A stretch of 64,000 nucleotides of DNA from Treponema sp. J25 (GCF_004343725.1 NZ_PTQW01000012.1:1-64000); one strand, 5' to 3'. Counted from the stretch's first letter, positions 53,374 through 62,904 are shown. Translations and numbers: made by a program. The notes: generated from the sequence alone by a model not told the origin.

Positions 53374-53493
53374 CGTATGGGAGGATTTTTTAGATTGATG
53401 GCCCCATTCTGCACGATGATTCTGCACCAACACAGATTACCTTGTTTCTATCTTTTACCCCAAGGGGAGGGAGACCAGACAAAACGAAAAAAC

Positions 53494-53567
53494 TGACCCG
53501 GAGCCGATTCGAACGGCCGACCTGCTGCTTAGGAGGCAGCTGCTCTATCCTACTGAGCTACCGGATC
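53494..53567 (-). tRNA. tRNA-Arg (anticodon CCU)
   Basis: 74 nt: acceptor GATCCGG pairs with CCGGGTC, discriminator A; anticodon stem GCTGC/GCAGC around CTCCTAA (CCU); T-arm CGGCCGTTCGAATCGGC. A GTTTTTTCG tail follows on the minus strand, a likely termination point. CCA is not encoded. Confidence 0.93.
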
Positions 53568-53745
53568 AGACAGGAGTGTTATACCCCGCAATGAGTTACG
53601 CTGTCAATGAGACCCTCTGCTCTACCCTTGTCCTTACCGGCTAAAACCGGTACACTCAGGCTATCCGCCACGCCGGTATATCGGCAGAGGCGGGCCCCAT
53701 ACCATCGGTGAAACCATCACAGATCTTGAACCCTGAGGGATACCC

Positions 53746-56700
53746 ATGGCAGACACACCTATCAAACGAGTATATGTCGAAAAAAGATCAGGTTTTGACA
53801 TAGAAGCCCGTCATCTGCGCCAGGATGTGGCCCACTTTCTTGGAGTCCAATACCCTGAACTAACCCAGCTCCAGGAAGTACGGATTCTCCATCGGTACGA
53901 TGTGGCACACCTTACGGATGAGGACTTCCACAGGGCCTGCTCATTGGTCTTTGCGGAACCCCAGTGTGACTCCTTTTTCATTCAAGAAAGGGTACCCCAT
54001 GCAGAAGGGGCCAGCGTGTTCGGCATTGAATACCTCCCGGGTCAGTACGACCAGCGGGCCGATTCGGCAGAACAATGTGTAGAACTTGCCGTAGGGGTCC
54101 GCCCCCGGGTTCGCTGCGCCCGAATTTTTGTTTTTCGGGGCCCCCAGGGCCCCCTCTCGACAGAGGCCCTCAGGGCCATAAAGCGATACCTTATCAATCC
54201 GGTAGATTCCCGAGAGGCTCCCTTAGAGCTACCGCCAACCCTGGATGAAACGACAACCGAACCATCCGATGTGCCTGAAATAGTGGGGTTTATCACCATG
54301 AAGGATGATGAACTAAAAGCCGTCCTTTCCCGTTATGAATTAGCCATGTCTCTGGCGGACCTTCAGTTTTGTCAACGGTACTTTTCTTCTATCAAACGGG
54401 ATCCTACCCTGGCGGAACTACGGGTGTTAGACACCTATTGGTCAGACCATTGTCGACACACCACCTTCACTACCATTTTAGAAGAGGTCACCTTTAGTGA
54501 AGGAGCGGAAAACGAAAAACTCCAGCACATGTGGCACCGCTATACGGAACTTAGAAAAGAACTGTACGGAGAAGCTGCTGATACCCGGCGACCTCCAACG
54601 TTAATGGATATAGCCACCATCGGGGCTCGGTACTTAAAGAAACAGGGGTTGCTCCAGGATCAGGAAGAGTCCCCTGAAATCAACGCCTGCTCTATTCATG
54701 TAACCGCCCGCTTTACCGATGGGACCGCAGAACCCTGGCTCCTCATGTTTAAGAACGAAACCCACAATCATCCTACCGAAATAGAACCCTTCGGGGGGGC
54801 CGCCACCTGTCTTGGAGGAGCCATCCGGGATCCCCTTTCAGGGCGGGCTTATGTGCATCAGGCGATGCGAATAAGCGGCGGCGGGGATCCCCGGACACCC
54901 CTGCAGAAAACCCTTCCAGGGAAGCTCCCCCAACTGAAGATAGCCCGGGAAGCGGCGGCGGGGTACTCTTCTTATGGGAACCAGATAGGGCTTGCCACCG
55001 GTCAGGTAGCGGAATTCTATCATCCCGGCTTTCTTGCGAAACGAATGGAACTCGGCGCCGTGATTGGGGCGGCTCCCCGGGCATGGGTCCGGCGAGAGGA
55101 CCCCCAACCAGGGGATGTGGTGCTCCTGGTGGGAGGGAAGACCGGTCGCGACGGCATTGGGGGAGCCACCGGCTCTTCCCGGGCCCACACGGATAGTTCT
55201 GTGGAGACCGCCGGCGCCGAAGTCCAGAAGGGAAACCCCGTGGAAGAACGTAAACTGCAGCGCCTTTTCCGAAATCCGGCAGTAACCCGGATGATAAAGC
55301 GCTGTAATGACTTCGGCGCCGGCGGGGTCTCGGTGGCCATCGGAGAATTGGCCCCGGGCCTTTCCATCGACCTTGACCGGGTTCCCAAAAAATACGAAGG
55401 CCTGAACGGGATTGAGCTTGCCATTTCTGAGTCTCAGGAACGGATGGCCGTGGTAGTGGCCCCGGAGCAGACGGAGCCTTTTATTCAGGCCGCAGCGGCA
55501 GAAAACCTTTTGGCCGTACCGGTGGCTACCGTAACAGCAGAGCCGTGCCTTCGGATGTACTGGCAGGGGAAAACCATTGTAGACATAGAACGGTCCTTCC
55601 TTGATACGAACGGGGCGCCCCGGTCGACCAGGGTACGGGGCGCCCCTCCTCTCTCAGAGAAAGAGGAGCATCGCGTCCCACCGGGCTCCGGATCGGAAGG
55701 ACAAGAATCTTCCCCACAACCGGCGTCTTCCTCCACCCGCCCCGGGAAAGGCCCGGCGCCGGCAGATTCTCCGCAGCAGGGGGTACCCCATACCCCCACC
55801 GCAACAGGCCTCCAGCAATCCCCATCTGGAGAACAGATATCTCCCTCTTTGACAGGGAAAACCAGACATTTGCAGGGGAGCCCCCTTTTCTGGGACCGTC
55901 CTGAGGGGCTCCTCAGGGCTCAGCCAGGGACATACACCGCCCGGGCCCTACTCGACGCCCTTGAACGGGAACTGCGGTCCCTGCGGAGTGGAAGCCGCCG
56001 GGGGCTTCAGGAACGCTTTGATGGATCTATCGGAGCCGCTTCAGTTCTTTTCCCCTGGGGTGGGAAAGAACAGGGAACACCGGAATGCGGTATGGCGGCC
56101 CTGCTTCCTTCATTAGAAAAAGAAAGCCGGACCGCGAGTCTTTTCACCTTTGGATACGATCCCTATCTGGCGGAACAAAGTCCCTACGAAGGAGCAAAGG
56201 GGGCAATCCGGGAAGCCCTGGCAAAATTTACCTGTCTCGGGGGAAATCCCTGGCAGGCCCGCCTTTCCCTGCAGGAATATTTTCCCCGCTGTGAAACCCC
56301 TGAAAAGTGGGGGAAGCCCCTGGCAGCCCTGTTGGGGGCCCTCGAGGCTCAGCTCGAATTACGGGTTCCCGCCATTGGCGGTAAAGACAGCATGTCCGGT
56401 ACCTACCGGGACCCCAGGAATCACATTGAGCTTGAGGTTCCCCCCACCCTTGTGGCCTTTGCGGCGGGGACCACCGAGGCATCCCTCGTTCGATCCGGCG
56501 CTCTTTCGGGGGAAGAAGGGAATCTCCTGGTGTTGCTGTATCAAACAGCAGAAAATGAATGGGAGTGTTTTCGCAAGAACATGGATCTCGTTCAGGCCCT
56601 TACCGCTCAGGGGGCGATTAGGGCCGCCTATCCCGTCCAGGCCGGTGGGGTCCTCGTAAGCCTTGCCCTTATGGCTTTTGGGAACATGACGGGAGTGGAG

Positions 56701-57927
56701 GTTCAGGCAGCAGCGGCTTTGCTTCCTGATGCAAGATGGTATCAGGGTTCGGTGCTTCTTGAAATAGATCAGAGCGCCTTTGAACGTCCTGCTTCGGCGG
56801 TTCAGTCTCTTCTGGAGGAACACCCCTCCGTAAAGGTTGTGGGACGCACCCTCCCTAAAGCCCTGTTCCGCCTGATTCTCGATACCGGCAATGAAGCATC
56901 CCTTTCTGAGGAAGAAAACCCAGAACGGTTCGTGGCTGAAGAGTCCCTGGAAAGTCTCAGACGGGCCTATGAATATCCTCTGTTGCAGGTGTATCCCCAG
57001 ACCTCAGGGGGCGCAAGCGCTGTAGAACCTGCAGGCGAAACGGAGGCCCTTCAGCTTCCCCTATGGCAGAGGGAAAAGTCGAACCAACAGGGGCCTCTAT
57101 TTTCTGCCCATCCCCTGCGGGGGCTTGCACCGCTGGTGGTCCTGCCGGTTTTTCCGGGGACAAATTGTGAATGGGACATGGAACGGGCCTTTCGTCGGGC
57201 CGGGGCCCGAACCAAGCAGGTCCTCTTCCGCAATCGGGACCGACAGGATGTGGTGGAATCAAGCCGGGAGCTAGCGGCCGCCATCCGAGAAGCCCAGATT
57301 CTTGCATTTTCAGGGGGCTTCAGCGCAGGTGATGAACCGGAAGGGTCGGGCAAATTCATTGCCAATGCTCTACGCTCCCCCCTGGTACGAGAGGCGGTGC
57401 TTTATCTGCTAGAAAAGCAGGATGGGCTTATCATCGGCATTTGTAATGGGTTTCAGGCCCTGATTAAGGTGGGTCTTTTGCCCTATGGTGAATACCGGGA
57501 CGCCACGGCAGGCATGCCCACCCTTACCTTTAACCGGATTGGGCGCCATGTGTCCCGGATGGTCTACACAAAGGTGATGTCTAACCGTTCCCCCTGGCTC
57601 GCATTAGAACCCGTCGGGACCATCCACACTATTCCCGTCAGCCATGGAGAAGGGCGCCTCGCCGTGGAAGCATCGATGGGAGCGGCATTGTTCCAGGCAG
57701 GGCAGGTCCCATTCTGTTACGTAGACCAGGAGGGCCGCCCTACCATGGCAGAGCCCTGGAATCCCAACGGTTCAGCCTTTGCTATCGAAGGACTTACCAG
57801 CCCTGACGGCAAAATCCTGGGGAAAATGGGCCATTCGGAGCGCTGCGGCCCCTTTGTCCATGTGAATATTCCAGGCAACAAGGAGCAGCGGATTTTTGAA
57901 GCGGGGATACGCTATTTTGCAGGATAA
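53746..57927 (+). CDS. purL: Phosphoribosylformylglycinamidine synthase, single-chain PurL
   Basis: 1,393 residues for step four of purine synthesis (FGAR + Gln + ATP to FGAM). The order is N-terminal domain, linker, FGAM synthase core with YWSDHCRHTTF, FKNETHNHPTEIEPFGGAATC, GAGGVSVAIGEL and IGGKDSMSGTY, then the class I glutaminase from about 1,128 (VFPGTNCEWDMERAF, nucleophile Cys in IGICNGFQ near 1,231). A Pro/Ser/Gly-rich insert of about 85 residues (about 625-710) separates the two halves and makes it roughly 100 longer than the E. coli form. It has a ribosome site (TGAGGGAT) before the ATG. Confidence 0.95.
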   Translation: MADTPIKRVYVEKRSGFDIEARHLRQDVAHFLGVQYPELTQLQEVRILHRYDVAHLTDEDFHRACSLVFAEPQCDSFFIQERVPHAEGASVFGIEYLPGQYDQRADSAEQCVELAVGVRPRVRCARIFVFRGPQGPLSTEALRAIKRYLINPVDSREAPLELPPTLDETTTEPSDVPEIVGFITMKDDELKAVLSRYELAMSLADLQFCQRYFSSIKRDPTLAELRVLDTYWSDHCRHTTFTTILEEVTFSEGAENEKLQHMWHRYTELRKELYGEAADTRRPPTLMDIATIGARYLKKQGLLQDQEESPEINACSIHVTARFTDGTAEPWLLMFKNETHNHPTEIEPFGGAATCLGGAIRDPLSGRAYVHQAMRISGGGDPRTPLQKTLPGKLPQLKIAREAAAGYSSYGNQIGLATGQVAEFYHPGFLAKRMELGAVIGAAPRAWVRREDPQPGDVVLLVGGKTGRDGIGGATGSSRAHTDSSVETAGAEVQKGNPVEERKLQRLFRNPAVTRMIKRCNDFGAGGVSVAIGELAPGLSIDLDRVPKKYEGLNGIELAISESQERMAVVVAPEQTEPFIQAAAAENLLAVPVATVTAEPCLRMYWQGKTIVDIERSFLDTNGAPRSTRVRGAPPLSEKEEHRVPPGSGSEGQESSPQPASSSTRPGKGPAPADSPQQGVPHTPTATGLQQSPSGEQISPSLTGKTRHLQGSPLFWDRPEGLLRAQPGTYTARALLDALERELRSLRSGSRRGLQERFDGSIGAASVLFPWGGKEQGTPECGMAALLPSLEKESRTASLFTFGYDPYLAEQSPYEGAKGAIREALAKFTCLGGNPWQARLSLQEYFPRCETPEKWGKPLAALLGALEAQLELRVPAIGGKDSMSGTYRDPRNHIELEVPPTLVAFAAGTTEASLVRSGALSGEEGNLLVLLYQTAENEWECFRKNMDLVQALTAQGAIRAAYPVQAGGVLVSLALMAFGNMTGVEVQAAAALLPDARWYQGSVLLEIDQSAFERPASAVQSLLEEHPSVKVVGRTLPKALFRLILDTGNEASLSEEENPERFVAEESLESLRRAYEYPLLQVYPQTSGGASAVEPAGETEALQLPLWQREKSNQQGPLFSAHPLRGLAPLVVLPVFPGTNCEWDMERAFRRAGARTKQVLFRNRDRQDVVESSRELAAAIREAQILAFSGGFSAGDEPEGSGKFIANALRSPLVREAVLYLLEKQDGLIIGICNGFQALIKVGLLPYGEYRDATAGMPTLTFNRIGRHVSRMVYTKVMSNRSPWLALEPVGTIHTIPVSHGEGRLAVEASMGAALFQAGQVPFCYVDQEGRPTMAEPWNPNGSAFAIEGLTSPDGKILGKMGHSERCGPFVHVNIPGNKEQRIFEAGIRYFAG

Positions 57928-58037
57928 GGGGCGACCCCCAGAAGGGGGGCTTTCCGCCCCTCTGGCAGAAACCCTGGGAACCGCGGCGGGAAGGCCCGGC
58001 AGGAGCATTCACCTGGCAACTAAAGAAATACCCTTCT

Positions 58038-58076
58038 AAAACGATGGGGTCTTACTTTCTGTCCCCATCGTTTTTT
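58038..58076 (+). terminator. Bidirectional terminator between purL and a lipoprotein gene
   Basis: AAAACGATGGGG pairs perfectly with CCCCATCGTTTT around a 13-nt loop, with a six-T run on the plus side and four T on the minus side. It serves both convergent genes. A CCAGA/TCTGG-based hairpin lies nearer purL (57939-57964). Confidence 0.85.
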
Positions 58077-58086
58077 GCCGGTCGTT

Positions 58087-58803
58087 TTACCGCACCTTCA
58101 TGTAGTTAGAGCCTACTTTTTTAAACTTAAGCTGGGGTTCCAGAATGATTCGTATATTTTCCACCTTATACTGGAAAGTAACTGGTAATGCGTCATGGGG
58201 ATATCGCTCTAGCGTGACTTCTCCCTTATACAAGGTGTCGGTGCTTTTAACTACCCCTAAAAACCAGCTATCGTAGTTCCTGCGACCATACCCGTCCTTT
58301 TTACCACAGAGGACGAGCATGTCGGGTTTTAACTCCTCCGCTACGGCGGGTCTACTTTTGGTGATTATCCACGTTCCCGGCACCCAATATTTCCCATTGC
58401 TATAAAATTCCTGGATTTCCGCTTCTCCCTTAGTTTTGTCTGAGGGAGGGGTAAGAATTTTCCCCAAAATATAGGTACCTTCAAAACGGTCCGGAGCATA
58501 ATAAGTGACTAATACTTCTTCTGGTTGGAGGTAATTTTCCTCGGGAGGCGTAACTCCCGCAGGGAGAGGTCCGCCTTGATTAAACACAATGATACCATCT
58601 TTTTGGGCTTGTGCAGGGGCAACCGCAGGCGAAGCAGGTTTTTCTGCCGGCTGAGCGGCCTTTTGATTTTGCGTGTTTTGTGGTGTTGCTTCCCGGGAGG
58701 GGGGATTCCCCACCCTAATAGAGAAAGAGGCAGGGGTTCCCGAACAGGCTCCCATAAAAATACCCATAAGGCCTATTCCTACCACTAACCATCCGAATCG
58801 CAT
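58087..58803 (-). CDS. Lipoprotein of unknown function
   Basis: Start at 58803 (MRFGWLVVGIGLM) with AGGAGG seven bases upstream; a longer frame to 58896 lacks a ribosome site. 238 residues: lipobox FMGAC, a Pro/Ala/Gln-rich linker (TPQNTQNQKAAQPAEKPA), then a globular domain with LVTYYAPDRFEGTYILGKI, KYWVPGTWIITKSRPAV, MLVLCGKKDG, YDSWFLGVVKSTDTLYKGEVTL. Strand-rich pattern suggests one or two small beta barrels. I do not recognise the family. It is divergent from a membrane AraC regulator, with a 119-nt gap. Confidence 0.65.
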   Translation of the reverse strand: MRFGWLVVGIGLMGIFMGACSGTPASFSIRVGNPPSREATPQNTQNQKAAQPAEKPASPAVAPAQAQKDGIIVFNQGGPLPAGVTPPEENYLQPEEVLVTYYAPDRFEGTYILGKILTPPSDKTKGEAEIQEFYSNGKYWVPGTWIITKSRPAVAEELKPDMLVLCGKKDGYGRRNYDSWFLGVVKSTDTLYKGEVTLERYPHDALPVTFQYKVENIRIILEPQLKFKKVGSNYMKVR

Positions 58804-58922
58804 GATTAACCTCCTGTATTGTAAATTTTTGAATACAAATGTACGTCGTATGGCATGCTTTGTCGTCCTAAAATGAAAAATGGGACTAAAAAACAAAAAA
58901 AGAACATATTAAAATTGTCAGT

Positions 58923-60062
58923 ATGATACTCATTACTGCCTTAGCTTTTGCGGGGGCATTTCAAGGGGTACTCATTCTTCTGCTTATTTTGACTAAATAT
59001 CGACACCCTAAGAATTTTGCCCTGGCTCTTCTTGTGTTATTCTTTTCCCTTCGTTTGGGTACCATCCCTACCTGGAATGCATCGATTATGGCAGAGCATC
59101 GATGGTTGTGGCCGGTCCTTACAACACTGCCCTTCTTATTCGGGCCCCTTCTCCTGTGGGCGGTCTATTCTATCGGAGAACATGAAACAACCACCCTTCC
59201 TGGTTTATGGGTGCATTTTATTCCCTACGGTATAAGTGTGGTTGGTCTTTCAATCTTTATTTTCTTCACCCCAAACCACACATACCAGGCATTTATCCAG
59301 CAAATATTTTACAAGACTCCTCCCCTCTGGGCGATGATTTTTAACTGCAGTAAGGTGTTGCTCAACATCTCATATGTGAGCGCCGCTCTCATTCTCTCCT
59401 TTGGGAAAAGAAGCAGGCGGCTTTCTTCGATTCATCGTTTGTGGCTAAGGCTGCTCACCATTACTTCTGGAATAACCCTGCTTTTTTTCTCCTACGTAGC
59501 GTTACATCCCCAGGCAACAGCGAATTTTACCACAGGGAATATCCTCCCCTTTCTGTTTCTCGCCATAACGATGGCCCTTTTATTATATGGAATTACCTTT
59601 CTGGTGCTTCTTTCGCCGGCTTTTCTCGAAGAAGGGGGTATTCCCCTTTCGTATAAAGGAGTTTCTCCTTGCCTCGAAGAAGAGTGTAAGAATTTAGCCC
59701 AGCAGGCCCTGGATAAACTGCAGCAGGGGATCTTCAAAAATCCCACTATTTCTGAACGTCTTTTAGCAAAACAGCTAGCGGTGCATCCTAACAGACTTTC
59801 CCTGGCCATTAACTACACCTTTCGTCTTCCCTTTAGAAGATTATTAAACCAGCAACGGCTTTCGTATTTTCAGGAGGAAGTAAAAAAGGGGGCATTAGAG
59901 CATAAAAGTATCCTCCAGCTCGCCTATGAAGCGGGGTTCCCCTCTAAAAGCACCTTTAATAGAGTGTTTAAAGAAGAACTGGGAATAACGCCGTCAGATT
60001 TTGAAAAGGGGAAAAACCCCACGACTCGGGGAAAGAATCAACAAACAATGATGATGAGGTAA
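58923..60062 (+). CDS. Membrane-bound AraC-family transcription regulator
   Basis: 379 residues: about seven transmembrane helices in the first 235 (LITALAFAGAFQGVLILLLIL onward), then a linker and a C-terminal AraC helix-turn-helix pair (about 280-365: TISERLLAKQLAVHPNRLSLAINYTF, KSILQLAYEAGFPSKSTFNRVFKEELGITPSDF). Such proteins bind DNA while in the inner membrane, likely sensing an envelope signal. The target may be the divergent lipoprotein gene or its own gene. No ribosome site precedes the ATG; TAAAAT lies seven nt upstream. Confidence 0.87.
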   Translation: MILITALAFAGAFQGVLILLLILTKYRHPKNFALALLVLFFSLRLGTIPTWNASIMAEHRWLWPVLTTLPFLFGPLLLWAVYSIGEHETTTLPGLWVHFIPYGISVVGLSIFIFFTPNHTYQAFIQQIFYKTPPLWAMIFNCSKVLLNISYVSAALILSFGKRSRRLSSIHRLWLRLLTITSGITLLFFSYVALHPQATANFTTGNILPFLFLAITMALLLYGITFLVLLSPAFLEEGGIPLSYKGVSPCLEEECKNLAQQALDKLQQGIFKNPTISERLLAKQLAVHPNRLSLAINYTFRLPFRRLLNQQRLSYFQEEVKKGALEHKSILQLAYEAGFPSKSTFNRVFKEELGITPSDFEKGKNPTTRGKNQQTMMMR

Positions 60063-60156
60063 AAACTCATATTTTGGGGTCCCACCCGCACCCCCCTTCT
60101 TCTCTCCCCTGAGGAAGTAACCTCAACACCCTCTGGGGGACTCTCCGTTTAACATA

Positions 60157-60185
60157 TTCACATCCCTTTTGCATGGTTGTATACT
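60157..60185 (+). promoter_or_regulatory. Promoter of the flavin reductase-like gene, apparently leaderless
   Basis: TTCACA (60157), a 17-nt spacer and TATACT (60180) stand six nt before the ATG at 60192. Both hexamers match five of six consensus positions. No ribosome site is present. Confidence 0.6.
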
Positions 60186-60191
60186 TTCCCT

Positions 60192-60710
60192 ATGGATTAT
60201 CACAGCATACCACCTGAGAAGGCCTATACCCTCCTTAATCCGGGGGGCATTGTCTTTGTATGTACCAGGAATGCCCTGGGTATCGATAACCTTGCTCCCA
60301 TTGCCTGGTCCTGTCCCCTCGATTATGAGCCCGTCTCACGGGTGCTCCTCGTGCTCGACCCTGGCCACGCAACTACTCTTAACATTGAATACCAAAAAGA
60401 ATTTGCCCTGGCCCTTCCTACGTATAACCAGAAACAGCTTGTGGAACAGACCGGTTCCGTTTCAGGCAAAACGGTGGATAAGTATGACCGTTTTGATATT
60501 CCTACGGTAAGGGGAGAAAAGGTACAGATTCGCCTTCCCGCCGATGCGGCGGCCTATCTGGAGTGCCGGCTTTTGCAAATTCAGCAGATAGGTTCGATAG
60601 CGGTGGTGGCAGGGGAAGTACTCTGCGCCCGGGCGGTAAAGGACGCATGGAAACTCCGGCTTCACTATGCAGGAGATGGACTGTACTACCGACCGGGAGA
60701 AGAGGTATAA
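60192..60710 (+). CDS. Flavin reductase-like FMN-binding protein
   Basis: 172 residues from the ATG at 60192 (MDYHSIPPEKAY); an in-frame TTG 15 nt upstream would fall within the -10 region. The fold pattern matches the FMN-binding split barrel: NPGGIVFVCTRN, NLAPIAWSCPLDYEPVSRVLLVL, TTLNIEYQKEFALALPTYNQ, DKYDRFDIPTV, YLECRLLQIQQIGSIAVVAGEVL. These proteins reduce flavin or act as small oxidoreductases. Substrate is not evident; no monooxygenase partner lies nearby. Confidence 0.83.
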   Translation: MDYHSIPPEKAYTLLNPGGIVFVCTRNALGIDNLAPIAWSCPLDYEPVSRVLLVLDPGHATTLNIEYQKEFALALPTYNQKQLVEQTGSVSGKTVDKYDRFDIPTVRGEKVQIRLPADAAAYLECRLLQIQQIGSIAVVAGEVLCARAVKDAWKLRLHYAGDGLYYRPGEEV

Positions 60711-60799
60711 AAATCTGGGCCCGGGTTTTTATGTACCCAGGCTCCTCTCTTCATGATAAGGCTATTCACCTCGTCGAATCTTGAAATAAAGGCTGTTTG

Positions 60800-62032
60800 T
60801 CACTTGCGCTGACTCTCTTTCCAATCGAGTCCCGCCTGAAGGTAGGCGTAAAAGGCTTCTTTGGGACGGCAGTCTTTATCCCACAAATAGAGGTTCTGCT
60901 TAAAGTCTTTATACAGAGGATAGTCATCACAGAGGCCAAAAACGGTGACACTGGTAATATTGCACGGTCCCCCGTTATCCGTATCCATCTTAAGAAGGAG
61001 ATACATCATTTCATGGTAGCGCTGGGCCTGTTGTCGCAACCGTTGGGGCGTTATGGGCCCATCAATCTTAAAGTTAAGTTCCGTGACCTGCAGTTGTAAA
61101 CCCGTTCGGGCAAATATCTGCAGCGTATTTCTAAAACTGTTCGGAGCGCTTGTGGAATCTAATTCAGGATACTCAAGTCCTACGGTAGGCTGAAGACCAA
61201 TACCATCGATTAATCCTTTTTGCTTTAATGATTCCACTACTTCCAATATAGTAGAGCGTTTCGGTGGTTCAAAAACATTATAATCGTTATAAAAAAGGGC
61301 TACATTCTTATCGGCATATTTTCGGGCGTAAAAAAAGGCCTTTTCAATATATCCTGCCCCCATCGTCTGGTACCAGGGGCTATCAACCCTAAGGCCTCCC
61401 CCATCCGCTACAGCCTCGTTTACCACATCCCAACAATATATAACACCGGGATATTTTTTTTGGGTGTAGGTTAGCACCTGCTGAATATAGCTTTCCAGGC
61501 GTCGTTCCATGGTGCTGGCATCGGCCAGGGGTTTTGCCTCATCGTAATTTACATGAAAAAACCACCTGGGGGTCTGGACATGCCAGACCAGCGTATGCCC
61601 CCGCATTTTAATCGCATTCTCTTTACAGAACTGCAAAGCCGGTTCCACCGTATCGAATTTACATACCGGCAGTCCGTCGGGATTCTTCTTAGTGGCCCCT
61701 TCATCGAGCAAGTACACAGGCTTCATCAAATTGGACAGGGTGGTACTATTGAAATGCTTTTTTAACAGGGCGGCCATGCCTTCGTGGGTTATAGACGCCG
61801 TCTCATTAGAGATTCCATTGATGGCAGCTCCCATAAGGAAATAGGGAGCAAACACATCTTTTAAGGCCAGGTCATCCCGTAGTTCATAGGCGTCCAGTCC
61901 ACGCCAGACCCCAGGGAGAGGTTTTGGCGGGCCTTTTTGAAGGGACGCTCCGACAGAAATTTCTTTTTCTGTGGTCATACAACTCATCATTAACAATCCT
62001 CCGAGCACCCATACAAAACTCTGTTTATACAT
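60800..62032 (-). CDS. GH10 endo-1,4-beta-xylanase lipoprotein
   Basis: 410 residues. Lipoprotein signal ending LLMMSC, then a single GH10 (beta/alpha)8 barrel: MGAAINGIS, RGHTLVWHVQTPRW, CWDVVNEAVADGG with the acid/base Glu, FYNDYNVFEP, DGIGLQPTVG and the nucleophile Glu in LQVTELNFKIDG. It cuts the xylan backbone at the cell surface, complementing the GH43 enzyme at 18953-20503. There is no CBM. It has ribosome site AAAGGAGGG and a promoter candidate upstream. Confidence 0.93.
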   Translation of the reverse strand: MYKQSFVWVLGGLLMMSCMTTEKEISVGASLQKGPPKPLPGVWRGLDAYELRDDLALKDVFAPYFLMGAAINGISNETASITHEGMAALLKKHFNSTTLSNLMKPVYLLDEGATKKNPDGLPVCKFDTVEPALQFCKENAIKMRGHTLVWHVQTPRWFFHVNYDEAKPLADASTMERRLESYIQQVLTYTQKKYPGVIYCWDVVNEAVADGGGLRVDSPWYQTMGAGYIEKAFFYARKYADKNVALFYNDYNVFEPPKRSTILEVVESLKQKGLIDGIGLQPTVGLEYPELDSTSAPNSFRNTLQIFARTGLQLQVTELNFKIDGPITPQRLRQQAQRYHEMMYLLLKMDTDNGGPCNITSVTVFGLCDDYPLYKDFKQNLYLWDKDCRPKEAFYAYLQAGLDWKESQRK

Positions 62033-62058
62033 AGACCCTCCTTTTGTAATATACTAGT

Positions 62059-62087
62059 ATGTTACCCCAGAGCGCCTAATCTGTCAA
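62059..62087 (-). promoter_or_regulatory. Promoter candidate of the xylanase gene
   Basis: TTGACA (minus strand, 62087-62082), a 17-nt spacer and TAACAT (62064-62059). A near-palindromic ATACTAGTAT lies between it and the ribosome site and may be an operator. Confidence 0.5.
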
Positions 62088-62151
62088 TCTTTATTTATTT
62101 TTAGAAGACCACCCTTTAACATTTAAATATCAAAAGCTTTCTTTTATTGAA

Positions 62152-62904
62152 TTACGACTCCGAACTTAAGAGCTTTTTTGCACAATCAGGGCAAAGTCCA
62201 TGGGACACGTTTTGCCCTTCCTTCGCTTCGATAAATTCTTCTACAGGATACCACTGGCCTTTTTCATCCCGGATGCGCTTACAGTTGCTGCACATGGGAA
62301 GGATTCCCTCCAGGCTTGCGATGCGCTGCTGGGCCTCTAGGAGTTCCCGATACATCCGTTCTAGCTCCCGTGCCCGGTACAAAGAGGCTTCATAACTTGC
62401 AATAAGCAGGTTAAAGAGCTGGGCCCTGTTCGCATTCAATCGGTATTGGGTACCACCGATAGATACCGTAAATGCCTGATTTTGTTGATCCGCCGGGTCA
62501 AAAACCTTCCTATGAAGATGGGCTTCAATCCGTTCAAATAAGAATTCTTCTTTGTATGGCTTGGGGATAAAGCTATCGGCTCCACTCTCGATACCCCGAA
62601 TGATGTCTTCTGGCTCAGAAAGGGCAGTGACCAGAATAACGGGGATGTGATGCAGTTTTTCATCGTTCTTTATAGCCCGGCAGAGGGCATACCCATCCAT
62701 TTCAGGCATCACCACATCACTGATTACCAGATGTACCGGTTCAAGGAACAGAATCTTAAGCGCCCGGGCCCCATTTTCAGCGGCAAAAACCCGAAAACCC
62801 CGATGTTCCAGGAGGGACCGCAACGCCTGAGCCTGAACCTTGCTGTCTTCGGCGATAAGGATAGTGGGAACAGTATCGTTTTTTTCTATCGTTGGCTCCA
62901 CCAT
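62152..62904 (-). CDS. Response regulator with C-terminal CxxC/CPxC module
   Basis: 250 residues: receiver domain (ILIAEDSKVQAQAL, phospho-Asp in LVISDVVMPEMDG, Lys in FIPKPYK), a helical spacer of about 60 residues (SIGGTQYRLNANRAQLFNLLIASYEASLYRARELERMYRELL), then MCSNCKRIRDEKGQWYPVEEFIEAKEGQNVSHGLCPDCAKKLL. It is a longer paralogue of 38359-39006. There is no kinase beside it. AAGGA precedes the ATG. It lies after proS on the same strand. Confidence 0.87.
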   Translation of the reverse strand: MVEPTIEKNDTVPTILIAEDSKVQAQALRSLLEHRGFRVFAAENGARALKILFLEPVHLVISDVVMPEMDGYALCRAIKNDEKLHHIPVILVTALSEPEDIIRGIESGADSFIPKPYKEEFLFERIEAHLHRKVFDPADQQNQAFTVSIGGTQYRLNANRAQLFNLLIASYEASLYRARELERMYRELLEAQQRIASLEGILPMCSNCKRIRDEKGQWYPVEEFIEAKEGQNVSHGLCPDCAKKLLSSES

